Origin: an uncultured Phocaeicola sp.
Lineage (GTDB): Bacteria; Bacteroidota; Bacteroidia; Bacteroidales; Bacteroidaceae
Assembly (NCBI GenBank): GCA_947581855.1
Contig: CANPVZ010000017.1
Location: 32,858-96,857, forward strand
Length of the DNA: 64,000 bases
Direction of reading: 5' to 3'
Shown: one piece after another, positions 1 through 9,613 of the stretch
How the letters are laid out: each line of letters starts with the position of its first letter
Numbering within the stretch: the first letter of the stretch is position 1
The notes under the pieces: model-generated
The model's database searches: none
What the model was told of the DNA's origin: nothing
What the model saw: the letters and a program-made list of their open reading frames with translations, nothing else
Position numbers and translations under genes: made by a program

Positions 1-663
1 TAAAAAAAGATGTTTCATGATGTTTGTATCTTCTATTAATTTATTTTTTGTTTTTTAGCTGTATCGGTTTGCAGCTCCGGTTGAAAATCGAGATAAATAG
101 GAAATGTGCCGGCACTGCTAAAATTCGGTTGCTAAAGTAGAATGTTTATATGGTTTATAACATGGTGAAATAAACGGAAACATAGAATAATTATCTAAAA
201 GCGTAGATAACTTTCTTTTTCTCGTTTTTAAAGTGAAATTTATCACGATTTGGTGTACTGACATTTCGTTAGTTTCTTTTGTTACGGAGATTCTGCCCAC
301 AACCGGTATCACATGGGTATGTTAAAGCCTGCGAACAGCTTTCGTTCTTTCATCCTTTTGTGGAGAATTTCATAGAAAGCAAAGTTAATCGTACTGTTTG
401 GCATAAACCATGCAATATTGTTCGGAAGTATGGAATTTTCGACTTTTTTCGGTGCAGATAAAAAAATGGCGGAAATCGGATCATCCAAACTAAAAAGTTA
501 CACGTTTATAAGTCCATGAATTTATCAATATTTCCATGTACTCCTATTATGGTGCTTTTAAGGAATACCTTATCTTTGCGAAGATAAAATAGAGCAGAGT
601 ACAGTATTCATTCAATAATATTTATACCGGTGTATACTTATTGTTTTCAGATGATTAACCGAT
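1..663. other. Non-coding left edge with a possible gene tail
   Basis: No convincing gene is present. On the minus strand a frame without a start runs from about 128 to a stop at 36-38. It reads like a protein C-terminus (it includes AGTFPIYLDFQPEL) and could be the tail of a lost gene. A TAnnTTTG-type box (TAACTTTG) sits on the minus strand at 387-380 with only very short frames after it. A plus-strand box and two TCCATG repeats at 511-578 are listed separately. The inverted repeat at 623-636 may belong to the 3' end of the GH78 transcript. Confidence 0.4.
511..578 (+). promoter_or_regulatory. Candidate operator pair plus -7 box with no gene behind it
   Basis: AGTCCATG at 511-518 and TTTCCATG at 531-538 share TCCATG and are exactly 20 bp apart. 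An exact Bacteroidetes -7 box, TATCTTTG, follows at 571-578. The same TTTCCATG pair at 20 bp pitch occurs upstream of the GH2 gene that starts at 27877. The only gene downstream here is the convergent GH78 gene, so this is either a leftover promoter or chance. Confidence 0.35.
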
Positions 664-2442
664 TTACTTTTTATTTTTTATGATAATGCCTTTGGGTGCT
701 TTAATGGTGGTTGTGACTTTTCCATTTGTATCTTTTACATGTTTCACGTAAACTATTCCCAACGGTGTAGGGAATGTGCCTTCCGCCCAAGTTAAATCGC
801 ATAAATTCGGAGTGATGCGAAGTACTTTGCATCCCGGTTCCAATATTTCTATTCCTAGAATATGCCGCGTTATCCAAGGAGTAGGTCCTGATGCCCAGCC
901 ATGACAAAGGCTATGCCGATAACTCGGATAGCAATAATCACCGAAATCTCCGTGTATGTCGTCTTTTCCTTTAGGGGTGAATTCATCGAGACGTCCGGCA
1001 TTGTGTGCCCAGTCCAGATTGAAATCTTCCCAAAAGGTTGTGGCGCCTAAGTCGAGCATACCACCCCAAAATTGACGAATGATATCAATCGCTTGTTGGT
1101 ATTCTTGCCCTTTAGCTAAAGCTTCTAACATATAATATCCGTAAAAAGTGGAAAAACCTCTGGCTCCTCCGACGGAGATAATTTTCTCGCATGCTTCACG
1201 GGCATCCATTAATCCGGCAATAGTCATTAAAGCCGCCGCTTGTTTCAGGTTATTAGGTTGCTTTATTATCTTTTGGATGCGTCGGATTATATCTCGACTT
1301 CTTGCGGCATGCTCTTTTTCACCCAAAACATTGCATAATTGTTCTGCATCGTTAAGCGCCCAACAAAGCAAAGCGCGGTAGCCAGCTTCTACTCCGGCTT
1401 TGTTAGGAGTAGAAGGCCAGTCAAGGAAACGCCATTTAGCTAAATTTTCATTTCCGTTTTCATCCACACATTCGTTTATACGGTCTATTACGCCGGTAAT
1501 ATAGTTGCGGTGTCGGCGTAAAAAGTCAAGGTTACCGTTGTGCATAAACCACTCATATTGTATAATAAGATACCACATGGAGTAAGAACTCATATTATTT
1601 AGCCATTTAGGAAGTGGAAATTGTTTGCAGGCTAAATCAATACTTTTTTCCACCACTTCGTTGTTTCCGAACACCGTTTGAATGGTGGCTACTTCGGGAT
1701 GCATATCTCCCAACCAGATAAGGCGATCCCGTTTTATTCCATCCCATAAGAATTCCTGCATATTCAAGTGTACGGTGTAAGCTCCTGTCATCCATATTTC
1801 GTTTAAACGCTTGTCGTTGCAGCGGAATGAACCCAAGTAAGGAATGTTTCGGTAACGCAATATGGCGGAAGCCTCTTTTATGCGTACATCTACATCCGGT
1901 TGGAGTATATCGATACGGACAAAACGGAAACCGGTATGTCCGATTTCGATTTGTCCTTCTCTCGGTATATTGATCACCATGTCGCGTATGGCATGATCGT
2001 TGGTCGAGTATTTCTTGTTCTGTTTTTCCGATAGCAGAGAGCTACATGTTTCGCCTACCGATTCTCCGAACCGGATACGTACCGGAGTTCCTCCTCTTTG
2101 GTTCGAAGAACCTAGGATAAGTTTTAATCCTCCGTGCAATTCTTTTCCGTAATCCAGAATGACAGAGGCGGTATCTTGTTTGCCGGAACGTAACGTACAG
2201 GTATTCACTTTAGACATCTCCGATTGACCGTCGCTTATCCGTAATAGGACTTCAACGTTTTTTACTTGTTTTTCATTGCTTATCCATACAATGCGTCGCG
2301 GGGCGATGTATGCTTGCGACAATTCGTCGGGGCGTATGTTCGTTGTATCGTCGGCAAATACAGGCGGCAGTTGGTTTTGTGCTACGGTAAGGGTTACCGT
2401 CATACAAATGGATATTGTGAGGAGAACGTTTTTTATTTTCAT
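664..2442 (-). CDS. GH78-type alpha-L-rhamnosidase
   Basis: Predicted secreted glycosidase of about 592 residues that removes terminal alpha-L-rhamnose, here probably from rhamnogalacturonan oligosaccharides. The GH78 hallmarks are DGIKRDRLIWLGDMHPE in the six-hairpin core, TTFWEDFNLDW, and a C-terminal HGWASGPTPW motif. It starts with a signal peptide (MKIKNVLLTISICMTV, ending near TVAQ). The ATG at 2442 is preferred because a TTG-N20-TATTTTTG promoter lies just upstream at 2500-2470; the frame open to 2553 would start before that promoter. It is shorter than many GH78 enzymes, mainly by lacking large N-terminal beta domains. It is divergent from the GH28 gene. Family is fairly sure; the exact linkage is inferred from context. 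Confidence 0.88.
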   Translation of the reverse strand: MKIKNVLLTISICMTVTLTVAQNQLPPVFADDTTNIRPDELSQAYIAPRRIVWISNEKQVKNVEVLLRISDGQSEMSKVNTCTLRSGKQDTASVILDYGKELHGGLKLILGSSNQRGGTPVRIRFGESVGETCSSLLSEKQNKKYSTNDHAIRDMVINIPREGQIEIGHTGFRFVRIDILQPDVDVRIKEASAILRYRNIPYLGSFRCNDKRLNEIWMTGAYTVHLNMQEFLWDGIKRDRLIWLGDMHPEVATIQTVFGNNEVVEKSIDLACKQFPLPKWLNNMSSYSMWYLIIQYEWFMHNGNLDFLRRHRNYITGVIDRINECVDENGNENLAKWRFLDWPSTPNKAGVEAGYRALLCWALNDAEQLCNVLGEKEHAARSRDIIRRIQKIIKQPNNLKQAAALMTIAGLMDAREACEKIISVGGARGFSTFYGYYMLEALAKGQEYQQAIDIIRQFWGGMLDLGATTFWEDFNLDWAHNAGRLDEFTPKGKDDIHGDFGDYCYPSYRHSLCHGWASGPTPWITRHILGIEILEPGCKVLRITPNLCDLTWAEGTFPTPLGIVYVKHVKDTNGKVTTTIKAPKGIIIKNKK

Positions 2443-2469
2443 AGTATTTATATTATTCATATAATGAAG

Positions 2470-2500
2470 CAAAAATAACAAATATTCTGTTCCGGAACAA
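2470..2500 (-). promoter_or_regulatory. Promoter of the GH78 gene
   Basis: On the minus strand TTG (2500-2498) is followed by a 20-bp spacer and TATTTTTG (2477-2470), matching the Bacteroidetes consensus. Transcription would start near 2463, leaving a leader of about 20 nt before the ATG at 2442. Between this and the GH28 promoter lies the inverted pair ACATGGA (2518-2524) and TCCATGT (2543-2549), which shares the TCCATG core found at other promoters of this locus. Confidence 0.6.
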
Positions 2501-2618
2501 TGGTTAAATAGGCGAATACATGGATTTTTTATCCGTTTAATGTCCATGTTCATTCTCTGAAAGTGAATATGTCTAGGTAAATGTCAAAAATTACATGGTT
2601 GGGAAATAAAACAAAATA

Positions 2619-2626
2619 TATCTTTG
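2619..2626 (+). promoter_or_regulatory. -7 box of the GH28-led operon
   Basis: TATCTTTG is an exact TAnnTTTG box ending 25 nt before the ATG at 2652. A TTG at 2599-2601 has a 17-bp spacer, shorter than the usual 19-21, so the -33 element is uncertain. Confidence 0.5.
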
Positions 2627-2651
2627 CCGTACCGACTTAATAGATTCGATT

Positions 2652-4070
2652 ATGAAAAACCAAAATAAGATGAGAACCATGAAGAAACTGCGACTTACAT
2701 TCGTATCCGGCTTATTTTTATGTTTGTTAACCACATCATTCGTTTCTGCACAAAACAAGTATGAAACTGTGAAAGTGAAAGCGCCTTTTTCCATGCAACC
2801 GATAAAAGTGTTTGTCTATCCCGACAAAGATTTTCCTATAACAGACTTTGGAGCTGTCCCGGGAGGAGATACGGATAATACGAAAGCCATTGCCGCTGCG
2901 ATAGAAGCTTGTAATCAAGCGGGAGGCGGACGTGTAGTAGTGCCTGATGGAATCTGGCTTACGGGACCGGTACATTTTAAAAGTAATGTAAATCTGCACC
3001 TGGAGGAGAATGCGGTGTTAAGTTTTACGGATAATCCTTCCGCTTATCTTCCGGCAGTTATGACTTCGTGGGAAGGTTTGGAATGTTACAACTATTCTCC
3101 GTTGCTATATGCTTTCGAGTGTGAGAATGTGGCGATAACCGGTAAGGGAACATTAAAACCTAAGATGAATACCTGGAAAGTTTGGTTCAAACGTCCTCAA
3201 CCTCATTTGAATGCTTTGAAAGAACTTTATACCAAAGCTTCTACTGATGTGCCTGTTGTTGAACGGCAGATGGCGGAAGGTGAAAATCATTTGCGGCCGC
3301 ACTTGATTCATTTCAATCGTTGCAAGAATGTATTGCTGGACGGGTTTAAAATCCGGGAAAGTCCTTTTTGGACAATTCATATTTACATGTGTGACGGAGG
3401 TATTGCCCGCAATTTGGATGTACGAGCGCACGGACATAACAACGATGGAATTGATTTGGAGATGACCCGTAATTTTCTGGTAGAAGATTGCGTATTCGAT
3501 CAGGGTGATGATGCTGTTGTAATTAAAGCCGGACGGAATCAGGATGCCTGGCGATTGGATACACCTTGCGAGAACATTGTTATTCGTCATTGCAAGATAC
3601 TGAAAGGACACACATTGTTAGGAATCGGAAGTGAAATCTCCGGTGGCATTCGGAATGTTTATATGCACGATTGTACGGCTCCCAATTCGGTGATGCGTCT
3701 GTTTTTTGTAAAGACCAATCATCGCCGAGGTGGCTTTATCGAAAATATTTATATGAAAAACGTTACTTCCGGCAGTGCACAGCGAGTGCTTGAGATTGAT
3801 ACGGAAGTCCTTTACCAATGGAAAGATCTGGTTCCTACTTACGAAGAGCGAATCACGCGTATCAACGGCATCCATATGGAAAATGTTACTTGCGATTCGG
3901 CAGATGCTATTTATGAATTGAAAGGATGTGAAAAACTGCCGGTAAAGAATGTTTCAATAAAAAATGTACAGGTTGGTACGGTGAAGAAATTTGTAAAGCG
4001 GGTTAGTCATGTGGAAAATGTAACGGAGAAGAAAGTTCGTTATCAGAAACTGGAACAACAAGAAAAATAA
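2652..4070 (+). CDS. GH28 family polygalacturonase / rhamnogalacturonan hydrolase
   Basis: Secreted right-handed beta-helix glycosidase of 472 residues. It hydrolyses alpha-linked galacturonate in homogalacturonan or rhamnogalacturonan; which of the two cannot be told here. Visible GH28 active-site motifs are NNDGID (Asp265), QGDDA (Asp286, Asp287), a GHT motif at the place of the usual GHG, and FVKTN for the R/K motif. The N-terminus has the beta-helix opener ITDFGAVPGGDTDNTKAI. Methionines at 2652, 2670 and 2679 all precede the signal peptide (KKLRLTFVSGLFLCLL, ending in SAQ). First gene of a rightward run of six. Confidence 0.92.
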   Translation: MKNQNKMRTMKKLRLTFVSGLFLCLLTTSFVSAQNKYETVKVKAPFSMQPIKVFVYPDKDFPITDFGAVPGGDTDNTKAIAAAIEACNQAGGGRVVVPDGIWLTGPVHFKSNVNLHLEENAVLSFTDNPSAYLPAVMTSWEGLECYNYSPLLYAFECENVAITGKGTLKPKMNTWKVWFKRPQPHLNALKELYTKASTDVPVVERQMAEGENHLRPHLIHFNRCKNVLLDGFKIRESPFWTIHIYMCDGGIARNLDVRAHGHNNDGIDLEMTRNFLVEDCVFDQGDDAVVIKAGRNQDAWRLDTPCENIVIRHCKILKGHTLLGIGSEISGGIRNVYMHDCTAPNSVMRLFFVKTNHRRGGFIENIYMKNVTSGSAQRVLEIDTEVLYQWKDLVPTYEERITRINGIHMENVTCDSADAIYELKGCEKLPVKNVSIKNVQVGTVKKFVKRVSHVENVTEKKVRYQKLEQQEK

Positions 4071-4143
4071 CTCCTGAACGAAGCGGTAATTCCTTTAACT
4101 ACTGATAAATGGAACTTTCGAAATTTGAAAACCTGATTTGATT

Positions 4144-5673
4144 ATGAGAAATTTGTATATATTCTTGGTGTTTTTGTGCGGTTTGTTTGTTTCGGTTTCC
4201 GGAAACGGGCAACCGGTACATGTTCTCCTCACAGCCGGACAGTCGAATACCGACGGCCGTACTTCGAATCTTGATTTGCCGGAGGATATCAAAGCAATGT
4301 CATCGGATACGGTTTCGTATTCCGAAGGTGCTTACCGATATTGCCGTATTGCGCAAAATGACGCAACCGGTACGTTTGTTCCTTTCTGGCCTCGTGCTGT
4401 CCGAGAAGGCGAAAATAATTTATGGGCTTATGATGCGGTGGTTTATTACCAATTGGAGCAAATGCTTAAAGAAGAGTTTTACGTCATTAAATGGGCGGTA
4501 GGCGGCACTTCCATAGCTTTTGGTCATAATTCGCCGAAAGGTCGTTATTGGTCGGCAGATCCGGAATGGCTGGCGCAAACTAGCGCTACCTCCGAAGGAG
4601 GGAATTCTTTGTTATTGTCTTTTATCCGAGAGATAGATGCCTGCATCGATCAAACTCTTTCCCAATTGAAGGGGGGCTATCAGATTGATGCGTTTCTTTG
4701 GCACCAGGGAGAGAGCGATTATCGTCATGGTAAAGCTTATTATGGAAACTTAAAAGCGGTTGTTGCTTATGTGCGTGCTCATCTGACTAAGAAAACAGGT
4801 AAAGATTATTCGAGATTGCCTTTTATCTTCGGAACTGTATCCAAGGCTAATAAGTGTTATAATAGCGAAGTGGAAGCGGGGATGAAACGTTTGGCAGAAG
4901 AAGATGCAAACGTGTATTTGATAGATATGTCCGAAGGTGAGTTACAAAATGACCGACTTCATTTTACCGCTAAGTCGGCCGAGTATTTGGGGAAACAGAT
5001 GTTTAACAGGTTGGCAGGAATTATTACTGCAGAATCGATAAACAGCTATAAGAAATTGGCAAAGAACAATGAATTGGCGGGCAAACGTTTCGGCATTATA
5101 GGTGACAGTTATGTAAGAAACCATAAAGAACCCGTGGAAAGAACATGGCATTATAAGTTCGCCGAAAAACATGGTATGCGATACTTCAATTATGGGAAAA
5201 ACGGTAGTAGCATTGCTTATTCCAGCCCGCGTTGGGGCGAAGCCATGTATCTGCGTTTCAAAGAGATGGCGGACAGTTTGGATTATGTAGTAGTGGTTGG
5301 CGGTCATAATGATTCCTATAAGTTGGATTCCATTGGAGGCATAGATGTATTCAAAGAACGTCTGGCTATTTTGTGCGAAGGGCTGCTCGATAAATATCCT
5401 ACGGCTAAGATTTTCTTTTTTACTCGATGGAACACCAAGAATTTTCATGGAAGCGATGCCGAGAAGGTGGTAGATGCGATGTTGGAAGTCTGTGGCAATT
5501 ATAATATTCCCGTATTCGACAGCGCCCGGAAAGGAGGTATTTATGTAAGCAGCGATGCTTTCCGGAAGGTTTATTTCCAGCGGAGTAAGAATAATACGGA
5601 TACGGCACATCTGAACGAAAAGGGGCACGATCGTTTTCTCAGAGTCGCGGAACATTTCCTTTTGCAATATTAA
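4144..5673 (+). CDS. Double-domain SGNH carbohydrate acetylesterase
   Basis: Secreted protein of about 509 residues with two esterase domains. The N-terminal half (about 20-300) resembles the sialate O-acetylesterase / CE6-like family, with LLTAGQSNTDGR carrying the nucleophile and FLWHQGESD. The C-terminal half (about 315-509) is a separate SGNH/GDSL hydrolase with GIIGDSYVRNH, NYGKNGSS, VVVGGHNDS and DTAHLNEKGHDRF as blocks I, II, III and V. In a pectin cluster the likely job is removing acetyl groups from galacturonate or rhamnose. The ATG at 4144 begins a good signal peptide (MRNLYIFLVFLCGLFV); a TTG six bases upstream is less likely. Confidence 0.85.
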   Translation: MRNLYIFLVFLCGLFVSVSGNGQPVHVLLTAGQSNTDGRTSNLDLPEDIKAMSSDTVSYSEGAYRYCRIAQNDATGTFVPFWPRAVREGENNLWAYDAVVYYQLEQMLKEEFYVIKWAVGGTSIAFGHNSPKGRYWSADPEWLAQTSATSEGGNSLLLSFIREIDACIDQTLSQLKGGYQIDAFLWHQGESDYRHGKAYYGNLKAVVAYVRAHLTKKTGKDYSRLPFIFGTVSKANKCYNSEVEAGMKRLAEEDANVYLIDMSEGELQNDRLHFTAKSAEYLGKQMFNRLAGIITAESINSYKKLAKNNELAGKRFGIIGDSYVRNHKEPVERTWHYKFAEKHGMRYFNYGKNGSSIAYSSPRWGEAMYLRFKEMADSLDYVVVVGGHNDSYKLDSIGGIDVFKERLAILCEGLLDKYPTAKIFFFTRWNTKNFHGSDAEKVVDAMLEVCGNYNIPVFDSARKGGIYVSSDAFRKVYFQRSKNNTDTAHLNEKGHDRFLRVAEHFLLQY

Positions 5674-5786
5674 TTCTTTATATGAATGAAGCTTGTATGA
5701 GGCTTGCTATGGAAAAAAAAGTGATAAATATTACGTTCGATAAGTATCTTTTGAGAGCGATGTGATGGCTTTTTATTAAATTTTAC

Positions 5787-5817
5787 TTGTCGGGATTGGA
5801 AAGAAACCGTTTCTTTG
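5787..5817 (+). promoter_or_regulatory. Possible internal promoter before the second SGNH gene
   Basis: TTG (5787-5789), a 20-bp spacer and TTTCTTTG (5810-5817) match the Bacteroidetes consensus except for one base of the -7 box. The 207-bp gap in front of the gene at 5881 also argues for a separate transcription start here. Confidence 0.45.
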
Positions 5818-5880
5818 CGGAATGGTTGAGCGACCACTCGAATTATAAAGAAATATACATACGTTTAAACAATTACGAAT

Positions 5881-6573
5881 ATGAGAAAATGCTATGTTCT
5901 TCTGCTGTTGGTTCTATGCGCCGGCTTTTGTATGGCGCAAAGCCGTAAGTCGGTTTCTATTTTAGGAGATTCTTATTCTACTTTCGAAGGCTATTTACAG
6001 CCCGATACGAATTATGTATGGTATAATATTGTTCCTAAGCGCAAAACGGATGTTACTTCCGTAAAGCAGACCTGGTGGCATAAGTTCATCAAGGAAAACG
6101 GTTATCGACTTTGTGTGAATAATTCTTTTTCCGGTTCTACAATTTGTCATACCGGCTATCGTGAAGCCGATTATTCCGACCGTTCGTTCATTACCCGTAT
6201 GGATAAATTAGGATGTCCCGACATTATCTTTATTTTCGGCGCTACCAATGACAGTTGGGCGGGTGTTCCTCTGGGCGAGTATCGGTATGCCGATTGGACA
6301 AAAGCCGATTTATACCGTTTCCGTCCGGGAATGGCTTACATGCTTGAACAAATGATAGAACGCTATCCGAATGTGGAACTCTATTTTTTGCTTAATTCCG
6401 GTTTGAAAGAGGAGATAAACGAATCGGTACGTACAATCTGTAAATACTATGGGGTAGATTGTATCGAGTTACAGGATATCGATACGTTAAGTGGTCATCC
6501 TTCTGTGAAAGGAATGGAACAAATATGCGAACAAATCAAACAGTTTATAAAGAATAAAGCGGAAACAAAGTAA
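5881..6573 (+). CDS. SGNH/GDSL hydrolase family esterase
   Basis: Secreted single-domain SGNH hydrolase of 230 residues with a signal peptide (MRKCYVLLLLVLCAGFCMAQ). Block I is SILGDSYSTFEG with the catalytic Ser, block III is FIFGATNDSWAG, and SGHPSVKGM near the end supplies the Asp/His pair. It resembles the C-terminal domain of the preceding esterase. The substrate is not evident from sequence; deacetylation of pectin fragments is inferred from the neighbours. Confidence 0.82.
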   Translation: MRKCYVLLLLVLCAGFCMAQSRKSVSILGDSYSTFEGYLQPDTNYVWYNIVPKRKTDVTSVKQTWWHKFIKENGYRLCVNNSFSGSTICHTGYREADYSDRSFITRMDKLGCPDIIFIFGATNDSWAGVPLGEYRYADWTKADLYRFRPGMAYMLEQMIERYPNVELYFLLNSGLKEEINESVRTICKYYGVDCIELQDIDTLSGHPSVKGMEQICEQIKQFIKNKAETK

Positions 6574-6627
6574 ATATTAAGTATAAACGCTCCTTAAGTC
6601 GGGGAGCATAATTATAAGCTATTACGT

Positions 6628-9549
6628 ATGAAGAACAAATGGATTAGTTTAATTACGCTATTAACATTTCTATTGGGAGGGGGTACGGCTCTACAGGCGC
6701 AGGCTCCCCATCCCGAGCGGATTTATTTGTCGGGAACCGGTATCGATAATACCAAAACATGGGAATTTTTCTGTTCCGGCGGACAAAACAGTGGCAAATG
6801 GAAAAAGATTGAAGTGCCATGCAATTGGGAATTGCAAGGATTCGGCGATTACACTTACGGCCGATGGTATACCGTAAAAGGCGCAAAGCCGAGTGATGAA
6901 ACCGGTATTTACCGTTATAAGTTCCAGGCTCCCAAAACGGAGACCGGAGAAAGAGTCAGATTATTTTTTGACGGAGTGATGACCGATACCGAAGTCTTCA
7001 TTAACGGGGTATCGGCAGGGGAGATGCATCAGGGAGGTTTTTACCGTTTCAGTTATGATATTACCGATTTGTTGAAACCGGGTAAAAAGAACCTTCTCGA
7101 AGTCAAAGTAGCAAAAGAGTCTTCCAATAAAACAGTCAATGCCGCCGAACGTAAGGCGGACTGGTGGTTGTTCGGAGGCATATATCGTCCCGTATGGCTG
7201 GAAGTGTTGCCGGCTGTCCATATGCGCCATTTTATACTTCATGCCGACCAAAATGGAAAGTTCCGGGCTGTGGTTGAAATGGAGGGCGATGCTAAAGGTT
7301 ATGAATTAGCGGCTTCCGTCTGTTCTTTAAAAGAAGGGAAAGCCATATATACCGTTAATCATAAGAATACCCTCCTTTATAAAATAGCGGATTCCGGAAA
7401 GGAATATACCCTGCAAGGAGAGTGGAGCGGTGTTTTGCCGTGGTCTACAGAGGACCCTAATCTTTATGTCGTTACCTTGGAACTGAGAGATCCGGAAGGT
7501 AAAGTCGTTCAGACGCGTGAGGAACGTATCGGTTTCCGCACCGTCGAGTTTTTCCCGCAAGACGGGGTTTATCTGAATGGAACCAAACTAGTGGTAAAAG
7601 GAATCAACCGCCACTCCTTTTCGGTAGACGGCGGACGCGCTACAAGTGCGGCGATGAGCCTTCAGGATGCTTTGCTGGTAAAAGAAATGAATATGAACGC
7701 TGTCCGTTCCCATTATCCGCCCGACGAACATTTTCTGGATATGTGCGATTCCTTAGGTATTGTTTATATCGACGAGTTGGCGGGCTGGCATGGAAGATAC
7801 GATACGAAAACGGGTGCCAAATTGGTGAAAGAGATGATAGAACGCGATGTAAACCATCCTTCCGTCATTATTTGGAGCAATGGTAACGAAGGAGGATGGA
7901 ATTATAATCTCGACACGTTGTTTGCCAAATATGATAAGTTGCAAAAAAGACACGTTATCCATCCGTGGGCGGATTTCAACGATTTGGATACACATCATTA
8001 TCCTGCTTATCTTACCGGTGTAGCACGCTTTACCAATGGCTACAAAGTGTTTATGCCTACGGAGTTCATGCATGCCATGTACGATCAGGGAGGCGGTGCC
8101 GGTTTACGTGATTTTTGGGATCGTTGGTGCACCAATCCGCTCTTTGCCGGAGGCTTTATATGGGTGTTCTGTGATGAGGCTCCGAAACGTTCCGATAAAG
8201 GGGGCATTCTCGATTCCGACAAATCTAATGCGCCGGATGGAGTGGTAGGCCCGCGCAGGGAAAAAGAAGGCAGTTATTATGCCATTCGTGCGCAATGGTC
8301 ACCCATTCAGTTGAAACCGTTGCTTATTACCGAACATTTCGACGGCAGTTTCTTAGTGACGAACGAGTATCTTTATACTTGTCTTGATAAATGCCGCATG
8401 ACTTATAAGGTGAAGGCTTGCGATATTCCTTTGAAACATGTCGCTGAAAATAACCGTATTCTGGCGGAAGGTGACGTACGCCTGCCCGCTATAGCGCCGG
8501 GAGAAACCGGCAAAGCCCGTTTTGCGCTCCCGGATGCTTTCCGTGAAGGCGATGTGCTGGAACTCGAAGCTTTTGATAAAGAAGGGAAAAGTATCTGTAC
8601 ATGGACTTATCCGATTCGTTTGGCAAAGCAGTATTTTGAATCGCAAATGGCCCGGGTGCCCATGACCTTGGAAATGGTGCGACCGGCTACGGCCACCCGT
8701 ACGGACGAAACTATCGAGTTGAAAAGCCGTGACGTGACGGTTACTTTCGATGCGGCTACCGGAATGTTACGCGGTATCCGGTCGAAAGAAACCGACATAC
8801 CGTTTAAAAACGGCCCCGTTGCAGTAGGGATGGAGATACGTTATCAGCCGGCTTCCAGTTCGGTTCGTAATGAAGGAAGCGACGCCGTATTTTGTGCCCG
8901 GTACAAAGGAGGAGCCGATTCTATTGTATGGCGTCTGACCAATCGGGGCTTGCTCTATATGGATGCCGTATTGTTAAACCGTGCTTCCGGAGGCGGCGGA
9001 TTTGATGATGCTTTCATGGACAGTCGGATTTTTAACCTGGGTTTGACCTTTTCTTATCCCGAGCAAAATTGTTCCGGCATGAAATGGATGGGACGCGGCC
9101 CCTACCGTGTCTGGAAGAATCGTATTCCGGGAACGAATTATGGCGTATGGCACAAGGCTTATAATAACACCATAACCGGCGAAAGTTACGAGAATCTGAT
9201 TTATCCCGAATTCAAGGGCTATCATGCTAACCTGTATTGGGCCACGTTGGAAAGCGAGACCACTCCTTTTACGGTTTATGCCCGTACCGACGGCGTTTTC
9301 TTCCGTGTGTTTACTCCGGAAGAACCTAAAGGACGGGTATCGGCAACCATGCCCAAGTTCCCGGAAGGCGATTTGTCGTTCTTATTGGATATTCCGGCCA
9401 TCTGTTCGTTCAAGCCTATTGAGCAGCAGGGACCCAACAGCCAGCCGGGGAATATACGTATCAAATCGGGGGATGAAGGTTTGAAGCTTAATCTGGTGTT
9501 CGATTTTTGTCAAAAGGATAAAGAAGGTAGCCGGTCATCCGGAAAGTAG
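6628..9549 (+). CDS. GH2 family beta-galactosidase-like glycosidase
   Basis: Large secreted GH2 enzyme (973 residues) with a signal peptide ending near LQAQA. Domain order: N-terminal jelly roll with the family motif VPCNWELQGFGD (about 70-85), immunoglobulin-like domain, TIM barrel, and C-terminal beta domains including a late beta-galactosidase small-chain-like region. Acid/base Glu421 is in WSNGNEGG and the likely nucleophile Glu479 is in MPTEFMH. GH2 enzymes remove beta-galactose, beta-glucuronate or beta-mannose; galactan side-chain trimming fits this cluster. The 54-bp gap to the previous gene holds a small GCTCC/GGAGC hairpin, so the genes are probably cotranscribed. Confidence 0.9.
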   Translation: MKNKWISLITLLTFLLGGGTALQAQAPHPERIYLSGTGIDNTKTWEFFCSGGQNSGKWKKIEVPCNWELQGFGDYTYGRWYTVKGAKPSDETGIYRYKFQAPKTETGERVRLFFDGVMTDTEVFINGVSAGEMHQGGFYRFSYDITDLLKPGKKNLLEVKVAKESSNKTVNAAERKADWWLFGGIYRPVWLEVLPAVHMRHFILHADQNGKFRAVVEMEGDAKGYELAASVCSLKEGKAIYTVNHKNTLLYKIADSGKEYTLQGEWSGVLPWSTEDPNLYVVTLELRDPEGKVVQTREERIGFRTVEFFPQDGVYLNGTKLVVKGINRHSFSVDGGRATSAAMSLQDALLVKEMNMNAVRSHYPPDEHFLDMCDSLGIVYIDELAGWHGRYDTKTGAKLVKEMIERDVNHPSVIIWSNGNEGGWNYNLDTLFAKYDKLQKRHVIHPWADFNDLDTHHYPAYLTGVARFTNGYKVFMPTEFMHAMYDQGGGAGLRDFWDRWCTNPLFAGGFIWVFCDEAPKRSDKGGILDSDKSNAPDGVVGPRREKEGSYYAIRAQWSPIQLKPLLITEHFDGSFLVTNEYLYTCLDKCRMTYKVKACDIPLKHVAENNRILAEGDVRLPAIAPGETGKARFALPDAFREGDVLELEAFDKEGKSICTWTYPIRLAKQYFESQMARVPMTLEMVRPATATRTDETIELKSRDVTVTFDAATGMLRGIRSKETDIPFKNGPVAVGMEIRYQPASSSVRNEGSDAVFCARYKGGADSIVWRLTNRGLLYMDAVLLNRASGGGGFDDAFMDSRIFNLGLTFSYPEQNCSGMKWMGRGPYRVWKNRIPGTNYGVWHKAYNNTITGESYENLIYPEFKGYHANLYWATLESETTPFTVYARTDGVFFRVFTPEEPKGRVSATMPKFPEGDLSFLLDIPAICSFKPIEQQGPNSQPGNIRIKSGDEGLKLNLVFDFCQKDKEGSRSSGK

Positions 9550-9613
9550 TATCTCCTTTACCTTTACAACATTCAATTCCTAAAATCAATAACTTTAAAA
9601 TGTAAATAGAAAT

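Noticed and set aside
118..312. 64-codon minus-strand frame at the left edge
   Set aside because: It begins with GTG, has no recognisable domain, and its composition is like AT-rich non-coding DNA.
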